Positions 41,552-49,010 of a stretch of 49,010 nt of DNA are shown one piece after another. A program made the translations under genes and the position numbers. The stretch spans positions 1 to 49,010 of the forward strand of contig NZ_LLZN01000084.1 in NCBI RefSeq assembly GCF_001509795.1, in the 5' to 3' direction. The stretch comes from Streptomyces sp. NRRL WC-3605. Its GTDB lineage: Bacteria; Actinomycetota; Actinomycetes; Streptomycetales; Streptomycetaceae. Positions within the stretch are counted from its first letter, which is position 1. Every line of letters starts with the position of its first letter. Below the pieces are notes generated by a model. The model was not told the DNA's origin. It searched no databases and saw nothing but the letters and a program-made list of their open reading frames with translations.

Positions 41552-44305
41552 TCACGGCCGCAGCACCAGGGTGTCGCTGGTGGCCTTGTCGACCACCTGC
41601 TTCGAGAAGGACCAGTCGAGCAGTTCGCCGTCGGCCCACTTGTCCGTCTGGTCGGTGTAGTGGGCGTGGTAGGCGTGCCCGGAGGCGCCGGTGAGGTTGA
41701 TCCACTTCGACTTGTCCAGGTCGCCGAGGTTGACGACCATCCGCATCGACGGCACCCACACGACCCCGTAGCCGCCGGCCGCGTTCCAGCCGCTCGCGTT
41801 GACCGTGGCCTCGCCGCCGCTGAGCTTCCAGGGGCCGCGGTTGAGGGCGTACTGGAGGAAGCCCGGGCCCTCGGTGCCGAGGGTCTGGTTCTTCAGGAAC
41901 AGGCGGTGCAGCCGGCCCCAGCTCCAGGTGTCGATGTCCTTGCCGAGCTTCGCGGTCAGCTCCCAGCGGGCGTCGACCATGGCCCGCGCGAACAGGTCGT
42001 CGCGGTTGCGGTCGGCTCCGTCGCGGGGGCCCGCGTCCGGCGTCGTCCACCAGTCGCTGTCCGGGTCGTCCATCAGGCCGCGCACGACCTCGAACCAGCG
42101 GTCGCCGCCGTCCGGCTGCGCCTGGTCGGCGTCGCGCTCGCCGCACTCACGGACCTTCTGCACCTCGTCGGCGGGGCCGGTGGTGTTGACCGGGTCGACG
42201 TACAGGCACTGGCCCTTGACCCGCAGCTCCTTGGGCAGCTTGTTGCCGAAGGCCAGCTTCAGGATGTTGCGCCACACCGAGTTGAAGTAGGCGGCGGCCG
42301 CAGAGTCGGCGTCCTGGGTGTAGTCCCAGCCCTCCAGCAGCTCCTGCGCCTCACGGACGTCCGGGTCCGCTATGTCGATCTTCAGGAGCTGGGGCACCAG
42401 CAGCTTCGCCATCTCGCTGCTGTTGTCGAGCTGCATCTGCCGCATGTCGTCGGTGGAGATCTTGCCGCCGCCGTCGATCTTCGACTGGATCAGGTCGTTG
42501 ATGCGCTGGCTGCGGGCGCCGTAGCCCCAGTCCGTGGTGAGCGTGTAGGGGTACTTCTTGTCGACGACGGCCTGGTTGGCGGTGACGATGTAGCCGCGCC
42601 CGGGGTTGTACTCGTACGGCAGCTCGTCCTGGCCGATGTAGCCGGTCCAGCGGGACCGGGGGTCCCAGCCGGGCGCCGGCACCGAGCCGTCGTAGCCCTG
42701 TGCGCGCGTGGGGATCTTGCCGGGCAGCGTGTAGCCGATGTTGTCCTCGCGGTCCGCGTAGATCAGGTTCTGCGAGGGGACGTCGAAGAGGGCGGCAGCG
42801 GAGCGGAAGTCCTTCCAGTTCTTCGCCTTGTCCATGGCGAAGACGGCGTCCATGGTGGTGCCCGCGTCCAGGGCGGTCCAGCGCAGCGAGATGCCGTAGC
42901 CGTCGCCGCGGTCGGGGGCCGCGGTGTCCACGGTGGCCTTCTTGCCGACCTTGACGAGCTCGGAGCTGCGGTCGGACAGCAGCGGGCCGTTCTTCGTCGT
43001 GCGGACGACGATCTTCTTCGGTTCACCGCCGGCGACCTTGATCGTCTCCTGGCGGGCGGTGAAGGGCACCGTCTTGCCGCCGTACAGGTAGCCGTCGCCG
43101 GACAGCTTCTCCAGGTACAGGTCGGTGACGTCGACGCCGGAGTTGGTCATGCCCCAGGCGATGTCCTGGTTGTGGCCGATGACCACGCCCGGCATGCCCG
43201 CGAAGGTGTAGCCCGCCACGTCGTACTGGCAGGAGGCGGAGACCGCCCGGCAGTGCAGGCCCATCTGGTACCAGACGGACGGCAGCGAGGCCGACAGGTG
43301 CGGGTCGTTGGCCAGCAGCGGCTTGCCGGTGATGGTGTGCTTGCCGCCGACCACCCAGGAGTTGGAGCCGATGCCGTTGCCGTTCACGCCGACGGCGGTG
43401 GGCAGCCCGTCCAGGACGTCCTGGAGGCCGGCCAGCTGGCTCTGCAGGCCCGTGGTGCCGGACGCGCCGGAGGTCCCGGCCGTGCCGCCCACGCCGGTGG
43501 CGCCGCCCGTGGCGTCCTGCGGCCCGTACGTCTTGGTGACCTCGTCGTAGCCGCCGGTCCGCACGATCGGCTTGTTCCGGCTGTACGGGTACTGCGGGTA
43601 CAGCTCGGCGATCTGCTTGGGGCCGAGGCGGCTGGTCATCAGGGCGCGGTCGATCTCGTCCTGCATGTTGCCGCGCAGGTCCCAGGCCATCGCCTTCAGC
43701 CAGGCGATCGAGTCGACCGGCGTCCACTGCTCGGGCGCGTAGTCGTTGGTGAAGCCGAGCGCCGCGTACTCCAGGGAGATCTCCGCGCCGTCCTTGCCCG
43801 CCAGGTAGGCGTTGACACCCTTGGCGTACGCCTGGAGGTACTTCTTGGTGGCGGCCGACAGCTTGGTGTCGTACTCCTGCTTCGCGATCCGGTCCCAGCC
43901 CAGGGTGCGCAGGAACTCGTCGTTGTCGACCTGTCCCTTGCCGAACATCTCCGACAGCCGCCCGGAGGTCATGTGCCGGCGGACGTCCATCTCCCAGAAC
44001 CGGTCCTGCGCCTGCACGAAGCCCTGCGCCATGAACAGGTCCTCGTCGGAGGAGGCGTAGATCTGCGGGACGCCGTAGCCGTCCCGCTTGACGTCGACCG
44101 GCCCGGACAGGCCGTCGAGCGTGATCGAGCCCTTCGTCTGCGGGAAGGACGCGCGGACGGTGCTGATGGACCAGTAGGCACCGCCGGTGACACCCGCGAT
44201 GACGGCCAGCACCAGGACCAGGACGAGCAGACGCGCTCTGCGCCCCTTCTTCCTGCCGGACTTGCCGGGCTGCTGACCCGTGGAGGCGGTGGTGTTGGGG
44301 GGCAT
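41552..44305 (-). CDS. Penicillin acylase family (Ntn-hydrolase) protein
   Basis: This 917-aa precursor has a basic N-terminus and membrane anchor (RARLLVLVLVLAVIAGVTGGAYW, about 27-50), so the enzyme faces outward. The alpha part (GVPQIYASSDEDLFMAQGFVQAQDRFWEMD) is followed by a Gly/Thr-rich linker. The mature beta subunit should begin at S314 in GIG-SNSWVVGGKHTITGKPLLANDPHL, freed by self-cleavage. Such acylases cut N-acyl bonds: beta-lactams, acyl-homoserine lactones or lipopeptides. Quorum-signal or antibiotic deacylation is possible but unproven. ATG 44305 has AAGGA six bases upstream. A terminator follows. Confidence 0.92.
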   Translation of the reverse strand: MPPNTTASTGQQPGKSGRKKGRRARLLVLVLVLAVIAGVTGGAYWSISTVRASFPQTKGSITLDGLSGPVDVKRDGYGVPQIYASSDEDLFMAQGFVQAQDRFWEMDVRRHMTSGRLSEMFGKGQVDNDEFLRTLGWDRIAKQEYDTKLSAATKKYLQAYAKGVNAYLAGKDGAEISLEYAALGFTNDYAPEQWTPVDSIAWLKAMAWDLRGNMQDEIDRALMTSRLGPKQIAELYPQYPYSRNKPIVRTGGYDEVTKTYGPQDATGGATGVGGTAGTSGASGTTGLQSQLAGLQDVLDGLPTAVGVNGNGIGSNSWVVGGKHTITGKPLLANDPHLSASLPSVWYQMGLHCRAVSASCQYDVAGYTFAGMPGVVIGHNQDIAWGMTNSGVDVTDLYLEKLSGDGYLYGGKTVPFTARQETIKVAGGEPKKIVVRTTKNGPLLSDRSSELVKVGKKATVDTAAPDRGDGYGISLRWTALDAGTTMDAVFAMDKAKNWKDFRSAAALFDVPSQNLIYADREDNIGYTLPGKIPTRAQGYDGSVPAPGWDPRSRWTGYIGQDELPYEYNPGRGYIVTANQAVVDKKYPYTLTTDWGYGARSQRINDLIQSKIDGGGKISTDDMRQMQLDNSSEMAKLLVPQLLKIDIADPDVREAQELLEGWDYTQDADSAAAAYFNSVWRNILKLAFGNKLPKELRVKGQCLYVDPVNTTGPADEVQKVRECGERDADQAQPDGGDRWFEVVRGLMDDPDSDWWTTPDAGPRDGADRNRDDLFARAMVDARWELTAKLGKDIDTWSWGRLHRLFLKNQTLGTEGPGFLQYALNRGPWKLSGGEATVNASGWNAAGGYGVVWVPSMRMVVNLGDLDKSKWINLTGASGHAYHAHYTDQTDKWADGELLDWSFSKQVVDKATSDTLVLRP

Positions 44306-44439
44306 CGCTGTCCTTGCTGTCCTAACGCGAGCGGCAGACGGTCCTGGAGTGCTGGAGCAACCATAGGCGCAGGGCCCGGTCGGACTTGACGCGGAGTGGG
44401 CAACCCGAGCGGACGGACGTTCGATCATGCACCCATGAC

Positions 44440-44483
44440 CGTCAAGAAATCGTCAAGAGTTAGGTAAGGTAACGAAGTAGTTG
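44440..44483. repeat. 11-base-period direct repeats upstream of the antiporter
   Basis: CGTCAAGAAAT, CGTCAAGAGTT, AGGTAAGGTAA and CGAAGTAGTTG follow one another with exact 11-base spacing, the first two being nearly identical. This periodicity suits response-regulator dimers of the OmpR/PhoB class. The spacer serves both the antiporter and the divergent acylase. Confidence 0.45.
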
Positions 44484-44505
44484 GGTGCGGAGCACCACCA
44501 CTTCG
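44473..44505 (+). other. Imperfect hairpin in the antiporter leader region
   Basis: CGAAGT...GGTGC pairs with GCACC...ACTTCG around a GGA loop, with two small internal mismatches. It overlaps the last 11-base unit and lies 67-91 bases before the probable start. Confidence 0.45.
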
Positions 44506-44539
44506 TGTCCTATGTTCATGAGCCCCCGCGCGCGTACAC

Positions 44540-46063
44540 GTGGGCCAGGGAAGGGAACGGCCGCTGACTGTCCACGACCTCAACCAGCTTCTGCTCGTCT
44601 GCTCGCTCGTGCTGCTCAGCGCCGTCGCGGCGGTCCGCATCTCCTCGCGCAGCGGCCTCCCCAGCCTGCTCGTCTACCTGGGCATCGGCGTCCTCATGGG
44701 GCAGGACGGCATCGGCATCCGCTTCGACGACGCCGAGCTCACCCAGGTCATCGGCTACGCCGCGCTGGTCGTGATCCTGGCCGAGGGCGGACTCGGGACG
44801 AAGTGGAAAGAGGTCAAGCCCGTCCTGCCGGTCGCCTCGGCGCTGGCGACGCTGGGCGTCACGGTCAGCGTCGGCGTCACCGCGTCGGCCGCGCACTACC
44901 TGGTCGGGCTGGAGTGGCAGCAGGCCCTGATCATCGGCGCGGTGGTCTCCTCGACCGACGCCGCCGCCGTGTTCTCCGTGCTGCGCCGCATCCCGCTGCC
45001 CTCGCGGGTGACCGGCACCCTCGAAGCCGAGTCCGGCTTCAACGACGCCCCCGTCGTCATCATCGTGGTCGCCCTCTCCCACCGCGGGCCGCTGGAGCAG
45101 TGGTACGTGCTGGTGGGCGAGATCGGGCTGGAACTGGCGATCGGCGCGGCCATCGGACTCGCCGTCGGCTGGCTCGGCACCCTGGGTCTGCGGCACGTCG
45201 CGCTGCCCGCCTCCGGCCTGTACCCGATCGCCGTCATGGCCATCGCCGTCACGGCCTACGCGGCCGGGGCCATGGCTCACGGCAGCGGATTCCTCGCCGT
45301 CTACCTCGCCTCGATGATGATGGGCAACGCGCGCCTGCCGCACTGGCCGGCCACCCGCGGTTTCGCCGAAGGACTCGGCTGGATCGCGCAGATCGGGATG
45401 TTCGTCCTGCTCGGACTGCTGGTCACCCCGCACGAACTGGGCGACGACATCGTGCCCGCCCTGATCATCGGCCTCGCGCTGACCATGCTGGCGCGCCCGC
45501 TCAGCGTCATCGCCTGCCTCACCCCGTTCGGGGTGCCCTGGCGGGAGGAGGCCCTGATGTCCTGGGCCGGCCTGCGCGGCGCCGTGCCGATCATCCTCGC
45601 GACGATCCCCGTCGTGAGCGGCGTCGAGGGCAGCGAGCGCATCTTCAACATCGTCTTCGTGCTGGTCGTCGTCTACACCCTGATCCAGGGGCCGACCCTG
45701 CCCTGGCTCGGCCGCAAGCTGAGCCTCGGGCAGGGCCCGGAGGCGGCCGACCTCGGCATCGAGTCGGCGCCCCTGGAGCGCCTCGGCGGGCACCTGCTGT
45801 CGTTCGTCATCCCCGAGGGCTCGAAGATGCACAACGTCGAGGTCGCCGAGCTGCGCCTGCCGCCCGGCGCCGCCGTCACCCTCGTCGTCCGCGACGGAAA
45901 GTCGTTCGTCCCGCAGCCGGCGACCGTGCTGCGGCACGGCGACGAACTCCTCGTGGTCGCCACCGACCCGGTGCGTGACGCGGCGGAGCGGCGGCTGCGC
46001 GCCGTGAGCGCCGGCGGCAAGCTGGCCGGCTGGCTGGGCACGGACGGGCTGAGCCGCTCGTAG
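44540..46063 (+). CDS. Potassium/proton antiporter with C-terminal TrkA-C domain
   Basis: This CPA1 (NhaP2/CvrA-like) antiporter has about 12 hydrophobic helices. The acidic transport-site region is VVSSTDAAAVFSVL...LEAESGFNDAPVVII. A cytoplasmic TrkA-C (RCK-C) domain follows near 405-490 (VEVAELRLPPGAAVTLVVRDGKSFVPQPATVLRHGDELLVVATD), which often binds a nucleotide regulator. The outermost canonical start is GTG 44540 (507 aa), but the only good ribosome site (AAGGGA, 44551-44556) points seven bases on to CTG 44564. That would give the usual MTVHDLNQLLLVC N-terminus. Confidence 0.92.
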   Translation: MGQGRERPLTVHDLNQLLLVCSLVLLSAVAAVRISSRSGLPSLLVYLGIGVLMGQDGIGIRFDDAELTQVIGYAALVVILAEGGLGTKWKEVKPVLPVASALATLGVTVSVGVTASAAHYLVGLEWQQALIIGAVVSSTDAAAVFSVLRRIPLPSRVTGTLEAESGFNDAPVVIIVVALSHRGPLEQWYVLVGEIGLELAIGAAIGLAVGWLGTLGLRHVALPASGLYPIAVMAIAVTAYAAGAMAHGSGFLAVYLASMMMGNARLPHWPATRGFAEGLGWIAQIGMFVLLGLLVTPHELGDDIVPALIIGLALTMLARPLSVIACLTPFGVPWREEALMSWAGLRGAVPIILATIPVVSGVEGSERIFNIVFVLVVVYTLIQGPTLPWLGRKLSLGQGPEAADLGIESAPLERLGGHLLSFVIPEGSKMHNVEVAELRLPPGAAVTLVVRDGKSFVPQPATVLRHGDELLVVATDPVRDAAERRLRAVSAGGKLAGWLGTDGLSRS

Positions 46064-46159
46064 GGCCGTTTCACCGGGCCTGTCCCATGCCTTCCGGGGA
46101 AGCGCAGGCGGGGGGCCGGGACGTGCTGGCTTTCACAGGATCACCGGACGAACGCCCTG

Positions 46160-46165
46160 TACAAT
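46160..46165 (+). promoter_or_regulatory. -10 hexamer before the MFS gene
   Basis: TACAAT is a near-consensus -10, but no clear -35 is seen. It predicts a leader of about 170 bases containing a small CTCTGC/GCAGAG hairpin (46189-46205). An in-frame ATG at 46219 lacks a ribosome site and family support. Confidence 0.45.
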
Positions 46166-46344
46166 GCAGGTGACCCAGATCGAACCAACTCTGCCTGACG
46201 CAGAGCTGGCGCGACCGTATGGCGGCCGGGACGCCCCTCCTCATCGTGGGCGCCGGTATCTACCGCAGTTCCGCGCAAGAGGACAGCTCTCGGCGCCGCC
46301 CCCACCGGGGTGCCGCGCTACCAGGCGGCAGAAAGGCACGGGCC

Positions 46345-47634
46345 GTGGCATCCACGGTCACCGGAGAGCCGTCGAAGGAATCGGCCTCCACCCGCCCGGG
46401 ATACGGACAGCTGCTGCGCACCCGCGGCGCCTGGACGTTCCTGCTCCCCGGCTTCGCGGCACGCCAGCCGTTCGCGATGCTCACCATCTCCATCGTGCTG
46501 CTGGTCCAGCACACCACCGGCTCCTACGGCGCGGCGGGCGCCGCCGCGGCCGTCACCGGCGTCTCCATGGCCGTCTTCGCGCCCTACAGCGGCCGTCTCG
46601 CCGACCGCTACGGGCAGCGCGCCGTGCTCGTGCCCGGTGTCCTCGTGCACACGGTGTCCGGGCTGACGCTGACCGCCCTCGCCCTCGCCCACGCGCCGCT
46701 GTGGGCCCTGTTCGCGGCGGCCGTGCCCACCGGTGCCTCGGTGCCGCAGGTCGGGCCCATGGTGCGGGCGCGCTGGGGCGTTAAGCTCCAGGACTCACCC
46801 CTGATGACGACGGCCGCCGCCTTCGAGTCCGTCACCGACGAGCTGACCTTCGTCGTCGGACCGCTGCTGGCCACCGCCCTGTGCACGGCCGTCGACCCGG
46901 CCGCCGGCCTGGTCACCGAGGCCACGCTCACCCTGGTGGGCGGCCTGCTGTTCGCCGCGCAGCGCGGCACCCAGCCGGCCGTCACCGGCGGCGGGCACAC
47001 GCGTGTGGAGCACGGCTCCGCGCTGCGCGTCCCCGGGGTGCGCGTGCTGATCGTGACCTTCCTCGGCATCGGTTCCGTCTTCGGCGGCATGCAGGTCTCG
47101 CTGGCCGCCTTCACCGAGTCGATCGGCCGCCCCGGCCTCAACGGCGTCCTGTACGGCACCTTCGCGGCCGGCAACATGCTCGCCGGGCTCGTCTGCGGCG
47201 CCATCGCCTGGAAGGTCGCGCCGCAGCGCCGCCTCCTCGTCGGGTACGCCGCGCTCGCGCTGGCCGCGTCCGGACTGTGGGCCGCGCACTCGGTCCTCGT
47301 GCTGGCCGCCCTGGGCCTGCTGGTCGGCATGTGCATCGCGCCCTCCCTGATCACCGGCTACACGCTGGTCGAGAGCCTGGTCCCGGCCGGGGCCCGCACC
47401 GAGGCGTTCACCTGGCTGACCGGTGCCGTCGCGCTCGGCCAGGCCGCGGCCGTCACGGTGGCCGGACAGCTGGAGGACCGCCTGTGGGGCGGAGCCGGTT
47501 TCCTGGTGCCGATGGGCGGCACACTGCTGGCTCTGACCACCCTCGTCGCCCTGCGCTCACGGCTCTCGGCGCGGGCCGCCGGCCGGACGGTCGCACGTGG
47601 CGTGGGTCACCGCGTGCCGGTGGCAGTGGACTGA
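46345..47634 (+). CDS. MFS transporter
   Basis: This 429-aa protein has about 12 membrane helices and the MFS motif-A-like loop SGRLADRYGQRAVLVPGVL between helices 2 and 3. A long loop at mid-protein (TQPAVTGGGHTRVEHGSALRVPGVR) separates the halves. Drug or metabolite export is likely; the substrate is unknown. GTG 46345 has GAAAGG eight bases upstream. Upstream in-frame starts would add an arginine-rich segment not typical of the family. An unusually long leader precedes it. Confidence 0.9.
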   Translation: MASTVTGEPSKESASTRPGYGQLLRTRGAWTFLLPGFAARQPFAMLTISIVLLVQHTTGSYGAAGAAAAVTGVSMAVFAPYSGRLADRYGQRAVLVPGVLVHTVSGLTLTALALAHAPLWALFAAAVPTGASVPQVGPMVRARWGVKLQDSPLMTTAAAFESVTDELTFVVGPLLATALCTAVDPAAGLVTEATLTLVGGLLFAAQRGTQPAVTGGGHTRVEHGSALRVPGVRVLIVTFLGIGSVFGGMQVSLAAFTESIGRPGLNGVLYGTFAAGNMLAGLVCGAIAWKVAPQRRLLVGYAALALAASGLWAAHSVLVLAALGLLVGMCIAPSLITGYTLVESLVPAGARTEAFTWLTGAVALGQAAAVTVAGQLEDRLWGGAGFLVPMGGTLLALTTLVALRSRLSARAAGRTVARGVGHRVPVAVD

Positions 47635-47655
47635 GCGGCCGGAATACGTCACTAT
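47627..47655 (+). promoter_or_regulatory. Predicted fmdB-like promoter
   Basis: TGGACT (47627) and CACTAT (47650) are 17 bases apart. Transcription would begin near 47662, at the edge of the CIRCE element. The -35 overlaps the end of the MFS gene. Confidence 0.4.
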
Positions 47656-47664
47656 GGATCGTCG

Positions 47665-47691
47665 TTAGCACTCATCGAGTGAGAGTGCCAG
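47665..47691. promoter_or_regulatory. CIRCE (HrcA-binding) element
   Basis: TTAGCACTC-N9-GAGTGCCAG matches the CIRCE operator TTAGCACTC-N9-GAGTGCTAA: the left half is perfect, the right half matches in seven of nine, and the spacing is exact. It lies just after the predicted start point and ends 11 bases before the fmdB-like GTG, touching the AGGAGG ribosome site. HrcA normally represses groES/groEL and dnaK-type genes. Confidence 0.8.
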
Positions 47692-47701
47692 GAGGAAGAC
47701 A

Positions 47702-48016
47702 GTGCCGACCTACCAGTACCAGTGCACCGAGTGCGGCGAGGGCCTCGAGGCGGTGCAGAAGTTCACCGACGACGCCCTGACCGAGTGCCCCAACTGCCAG
47801 GGCCGCCTCAAGAAGGTCTTCTCCGCGGTCGGCATCGTCTTCAAGGGCTCCGGCTTCTACCGCAACGACAGCCGCGGCTCCTCGTCGAGCAGCTCGCCGG
47901 CGTCGTCGAAGTCGTCGACCTCCACGTCGTCCGACTCCTCGTCGTCGTCCTCCTCGTCCTCCTCGGACAAGAAGGCGTCGAGCACCGGCACCTCCTCCAG
48001 CAGCTCCGCCGCGTAG
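47702..48016 (+). CDS. FmdB family zinc-ribbon protein with Ser-rich tail
   Basis: The first 55 residues of this 104-aa protein form the FmdB/CxxC zinc ribbon: MPTYQYQCTECGEGLEAVQKF, then LTECPNCQGRLKKVFSAVGIVFKGSGFY. The remaining half is almost pure serine with Thr, Ala, Asp and Lys, encoded by TCG/TCC runs, and is surely disordered. Family function is uncertain; a regulatory or chaperone-like zinc protein is suggested. GTG 47702 has AGGAGG upstream. A CIRCE element overlapping the leader predicts heat-shock control by HrcA. Confidence 0.88.
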   Translation: MPTYQYQCTECGEGLEAVQKFTDDALTECPNCQGRLKKVFSAVGIVFKGSGFYRNDSRGSSSSSSPASSKSSTSTSSDSSSSSSSSSSDKKASSTGTSSSSSAA

Positions 48017-48034
48017 CGCGCACCATTTCTTACG

Positions 48035-48064
48035 GGACCCTGTCGTCGTACGGCGACGGGGTCC
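48035..48064 (+). terminator. Terminator after the fmdB-like gene
   Basis: Eleven-base arms (48035-48045 and 48054-48064, one G-U pair) enclose an eight-base loop, 18 bases after the stop codon. Confidence 0.7.
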
Positions 48065-48094
48065 TCGGCGTGTCCGGGGGGCGTCGGGGGCGGT

Positions 48095-48100
48095 TAGGGT
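48095..48100 (+). promoter_or_regulatory. -10 hexamer, leaderless MTAP transcript
   Basis: TAGGGT, six bases before the ATG. Confidence 0.5.
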
Positions 48101-48106
48101 GCGGAC

Positions 48107-48949
48107 ATGGCGAACAAGGTGAACGTCGAGCTCGGCGTGATCGGCGGCTCCGGTTTCTACTCCTTCCTCGACGACGTGACAGAGGTCCAGGTCGACACCC
48201 CGTACGGACCGCCCAGCGACTCCCTCTTCCTCGGCGAGATCACCGGCCGACGGGTCGCCTTCCTCCCCCGGCACGGCCGCGGCCACCATCTGCCGCCGCA
48301 CCGCATCAACTACCGCGCCAACCTGTGGGCGCTGCGCTCCGTCGGCGTGCGCCAGGTGCTCGGCCCGTGCGCGGTCGGCGGTCTGCGGCCCGAGTACGGC
48401 CCCGGCACGCTGCTCGTGCCGGACCAGCTGGTCGACCGCACCAAGTCCCGGGTGGGTACCTACTTCGACGGGCTGCCGCGCCCCGACGGCACCGTGCCCA
48501 ACGTGGTGCACGTGTCACTGGCCGACCCCTACTGCCCCACCGGCCGCGCCGCCGCGCTGAAGGCCGCGCGCGGACGGGACTGGGAGCCGGTGGACGGCGG
48601 CACCCTGGTCGTCGTGGAGGGGCCCCGCTTCTCCACGCGCGCCGAATCGCTGTGGCACCAGGCGCAGGGCTGGTCCGTGGTCGGCATGACGGGCCACCCC
48701 GAGGCGGCGCTCGCCCGTGAGCTGGAGCTCTGCTACACCTCGATGACCCTGGTCACCGACCTGGACGCGGGCGCGGAGACCGGTGAGGGCGTGTCCCACG
48801 ACGAGGTGCTGCGCGTGTTCGCGGCCAACGTCGACCGGCTGCGCGGGGTCCTCTTCGACGCGGTGGCGGCCCTGCCGTCGAACGACGAACGGGACTGCCT
48901 GTGCGCCGGGGCGCTGGGGGGGATGGATCCGGGGTTCGTGTTGCCGTAG
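48107..48949 (+). CDS. S-methyl-5'-thioadenosine phosphorylase (MTAP/PNP family)
   Basis: This 280-aa enzyme splits methylthioadenosine, a by-product of polyamine and SAM metabolism, into adenine and methylthioribose-1-phosphate. It has GVIGGSGFYSF, PRHGRGHHLPPHRINYRANLWAL (phosphate and ribose site), EGPRFSTRAES, and GMTGHPEAALARELELCYTSM with the substrate-contacting acidic residue region. The TGHPEA segment differs from the typical TNMPEA of MTAP, so a related purine nucleoside specificity is possible. ATG 48107 has TAGGGT six bases upstream. Confidence 0.9.
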   Translation: MANKVNVELGVIGGSGFYSFLDDVTEVQVDTPYGPPSDSLFLGEITGRRVAFLPRHGRGHHLPPHRINYRANLWALRSVGVRQVLGPCAVGGLRPEYGPGTLLVPDQLVDRTKSRVGTYFDGLPRPDGTVPNVVHVSLADPYCPTGRAAALKAARGRDWEPVDGGTLVVVEGPRFSTRAESLWHQAQGWSVVGMTGHPEAALARELELCYTSMTLVTDLDAGAETGEGVSHDEVLRVFAANVDRLRGVLFDAVAALPSNDERDCLCAGALGGMDPGFVLP

Positions 48950-48984
48950 GGCGTGTCTACGGGGGGTGCCCGGGAGGCGTCGGC

Positions 48985-49010
48985 CTTGGGGGGCGTTGGT
49001 CTTGGGGGGC
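48985..49010. repeat. G-rich direct repeat at the window edge
   Basis: CTTGGGGGGC occurs at 48985 and 49001, 16 bases apart, after the MTAP gene. The window ends inside the second copy, so its extent is unknown. Confidence 0.4.

Noticed and set aside
41522..44389. 955-codon open frame opposite the penicillin acylase
   Set aside because: Antisense shadow. It runs through the strong terminator hairpin and lacks any recognisable domain.
44440..44505. Complete IdeR/DmdR iron box
   Set aside because: Only the left half (TTAGGTAAGG) matches; the right half does not.
46164..46784. Small protein starting MQVTQIEP upstream of the MFS gene
   Set aside because: Its ATG overlaps the -10 box and the frame runs far into the MFS gene without a domain or ribosome site.
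47878..48010. TCGTCG-type repeats resembling a CRISPR or satellite
   Set aside because: They are serine codons of the FmdB-like tail, with no regular spacers.

Overview
The window is a high-G+C actinobacterial chromosome segment, almost certainly Streptomyces. Four things point there: G/C at nearly every third codon position, the sporulation-specific SsgA-like protein family, the membrane septal protein of the SepX/GlpR type, and a core gene order I recognise from Streptomyces (rsmA-ispE, rpf, tatD, rsmI, pmt, two penicillin-binding proteins, ssgE). Genes are dense. No intergenic stretch exceeds 300 bases, and I see no prophage, CRISPR array or biosynthetic cluster. The only mobile-looking item is a 144-bp MITE-like element at 20366-20509.

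Layout. 70-6526: a beta-propeller membrane protein, an ABC-F ATPase, a Uma2-type nuclease-fold protein, and the ispE/rsmA overlap pair. 6585-10462: a resuscitation-promoting factor (RpfB type), TatD, a zinc-ribbon protein and rsmI. 10525-16209: an envelope block with protein O-mannosyltransferase, two tandem penicillin-binding proteins and convergent ssgE. 16470-19034: an ECF-type nickel/cobalt importer (NikMN-CbiQ-CbiO) behind a Nur-box-like operator. 19155-22779: a serine hydrolase, the MITE, a DUF1876 protein, a small unknown membrane protein, and a coupled EamA/YbaK pair. 22954-29579: a tetR-mmpL efflux operon with two matching operators, a tricorn-type protease and a small charged protein. 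29666-33799: a tightly overlapped BVMO-hydrolase-SDR operon with a 22-bp palindrome and a divergent MerR regulator. 33796-35346: xth, a GNAT protein and tRNA-Ala(CGC). 35431-41482: sepX/glpR-like, rimJ-like, mogA, moaC, moeA/glp, galU and the divergent fthC. 41552-48949: penicillin acylase, K+/H+ antiporter, MFS exporter, an FmdB-like zinc ribbon behind a CIRCE (HrcA) element, and MTA phosphorylase.

Themes. Many genes serve the cell envelope and division: Pmt, two PBPs, SsgE, SepX/GlpR, the gephyrin-like MoeA/Glp, GalU and Rpf. The galU-moeA/glp-moaC-mog-rimJ-sepX block mixes molybdenum-cofactor genes with genes recently tied to the actinobacterial divisome. Eleven genes show a TAnnnT hexamer exactly 6 or 7 nt before the start codon, which is the signature of leaderless transcription. 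Other regulatory signals read directly from the sequence are the CIRCE-like element, the TetR inverted repeats, the BVMO palindrome, the Nur-like box, several strong intrinsic hairpins, and two probable CTG start codons.
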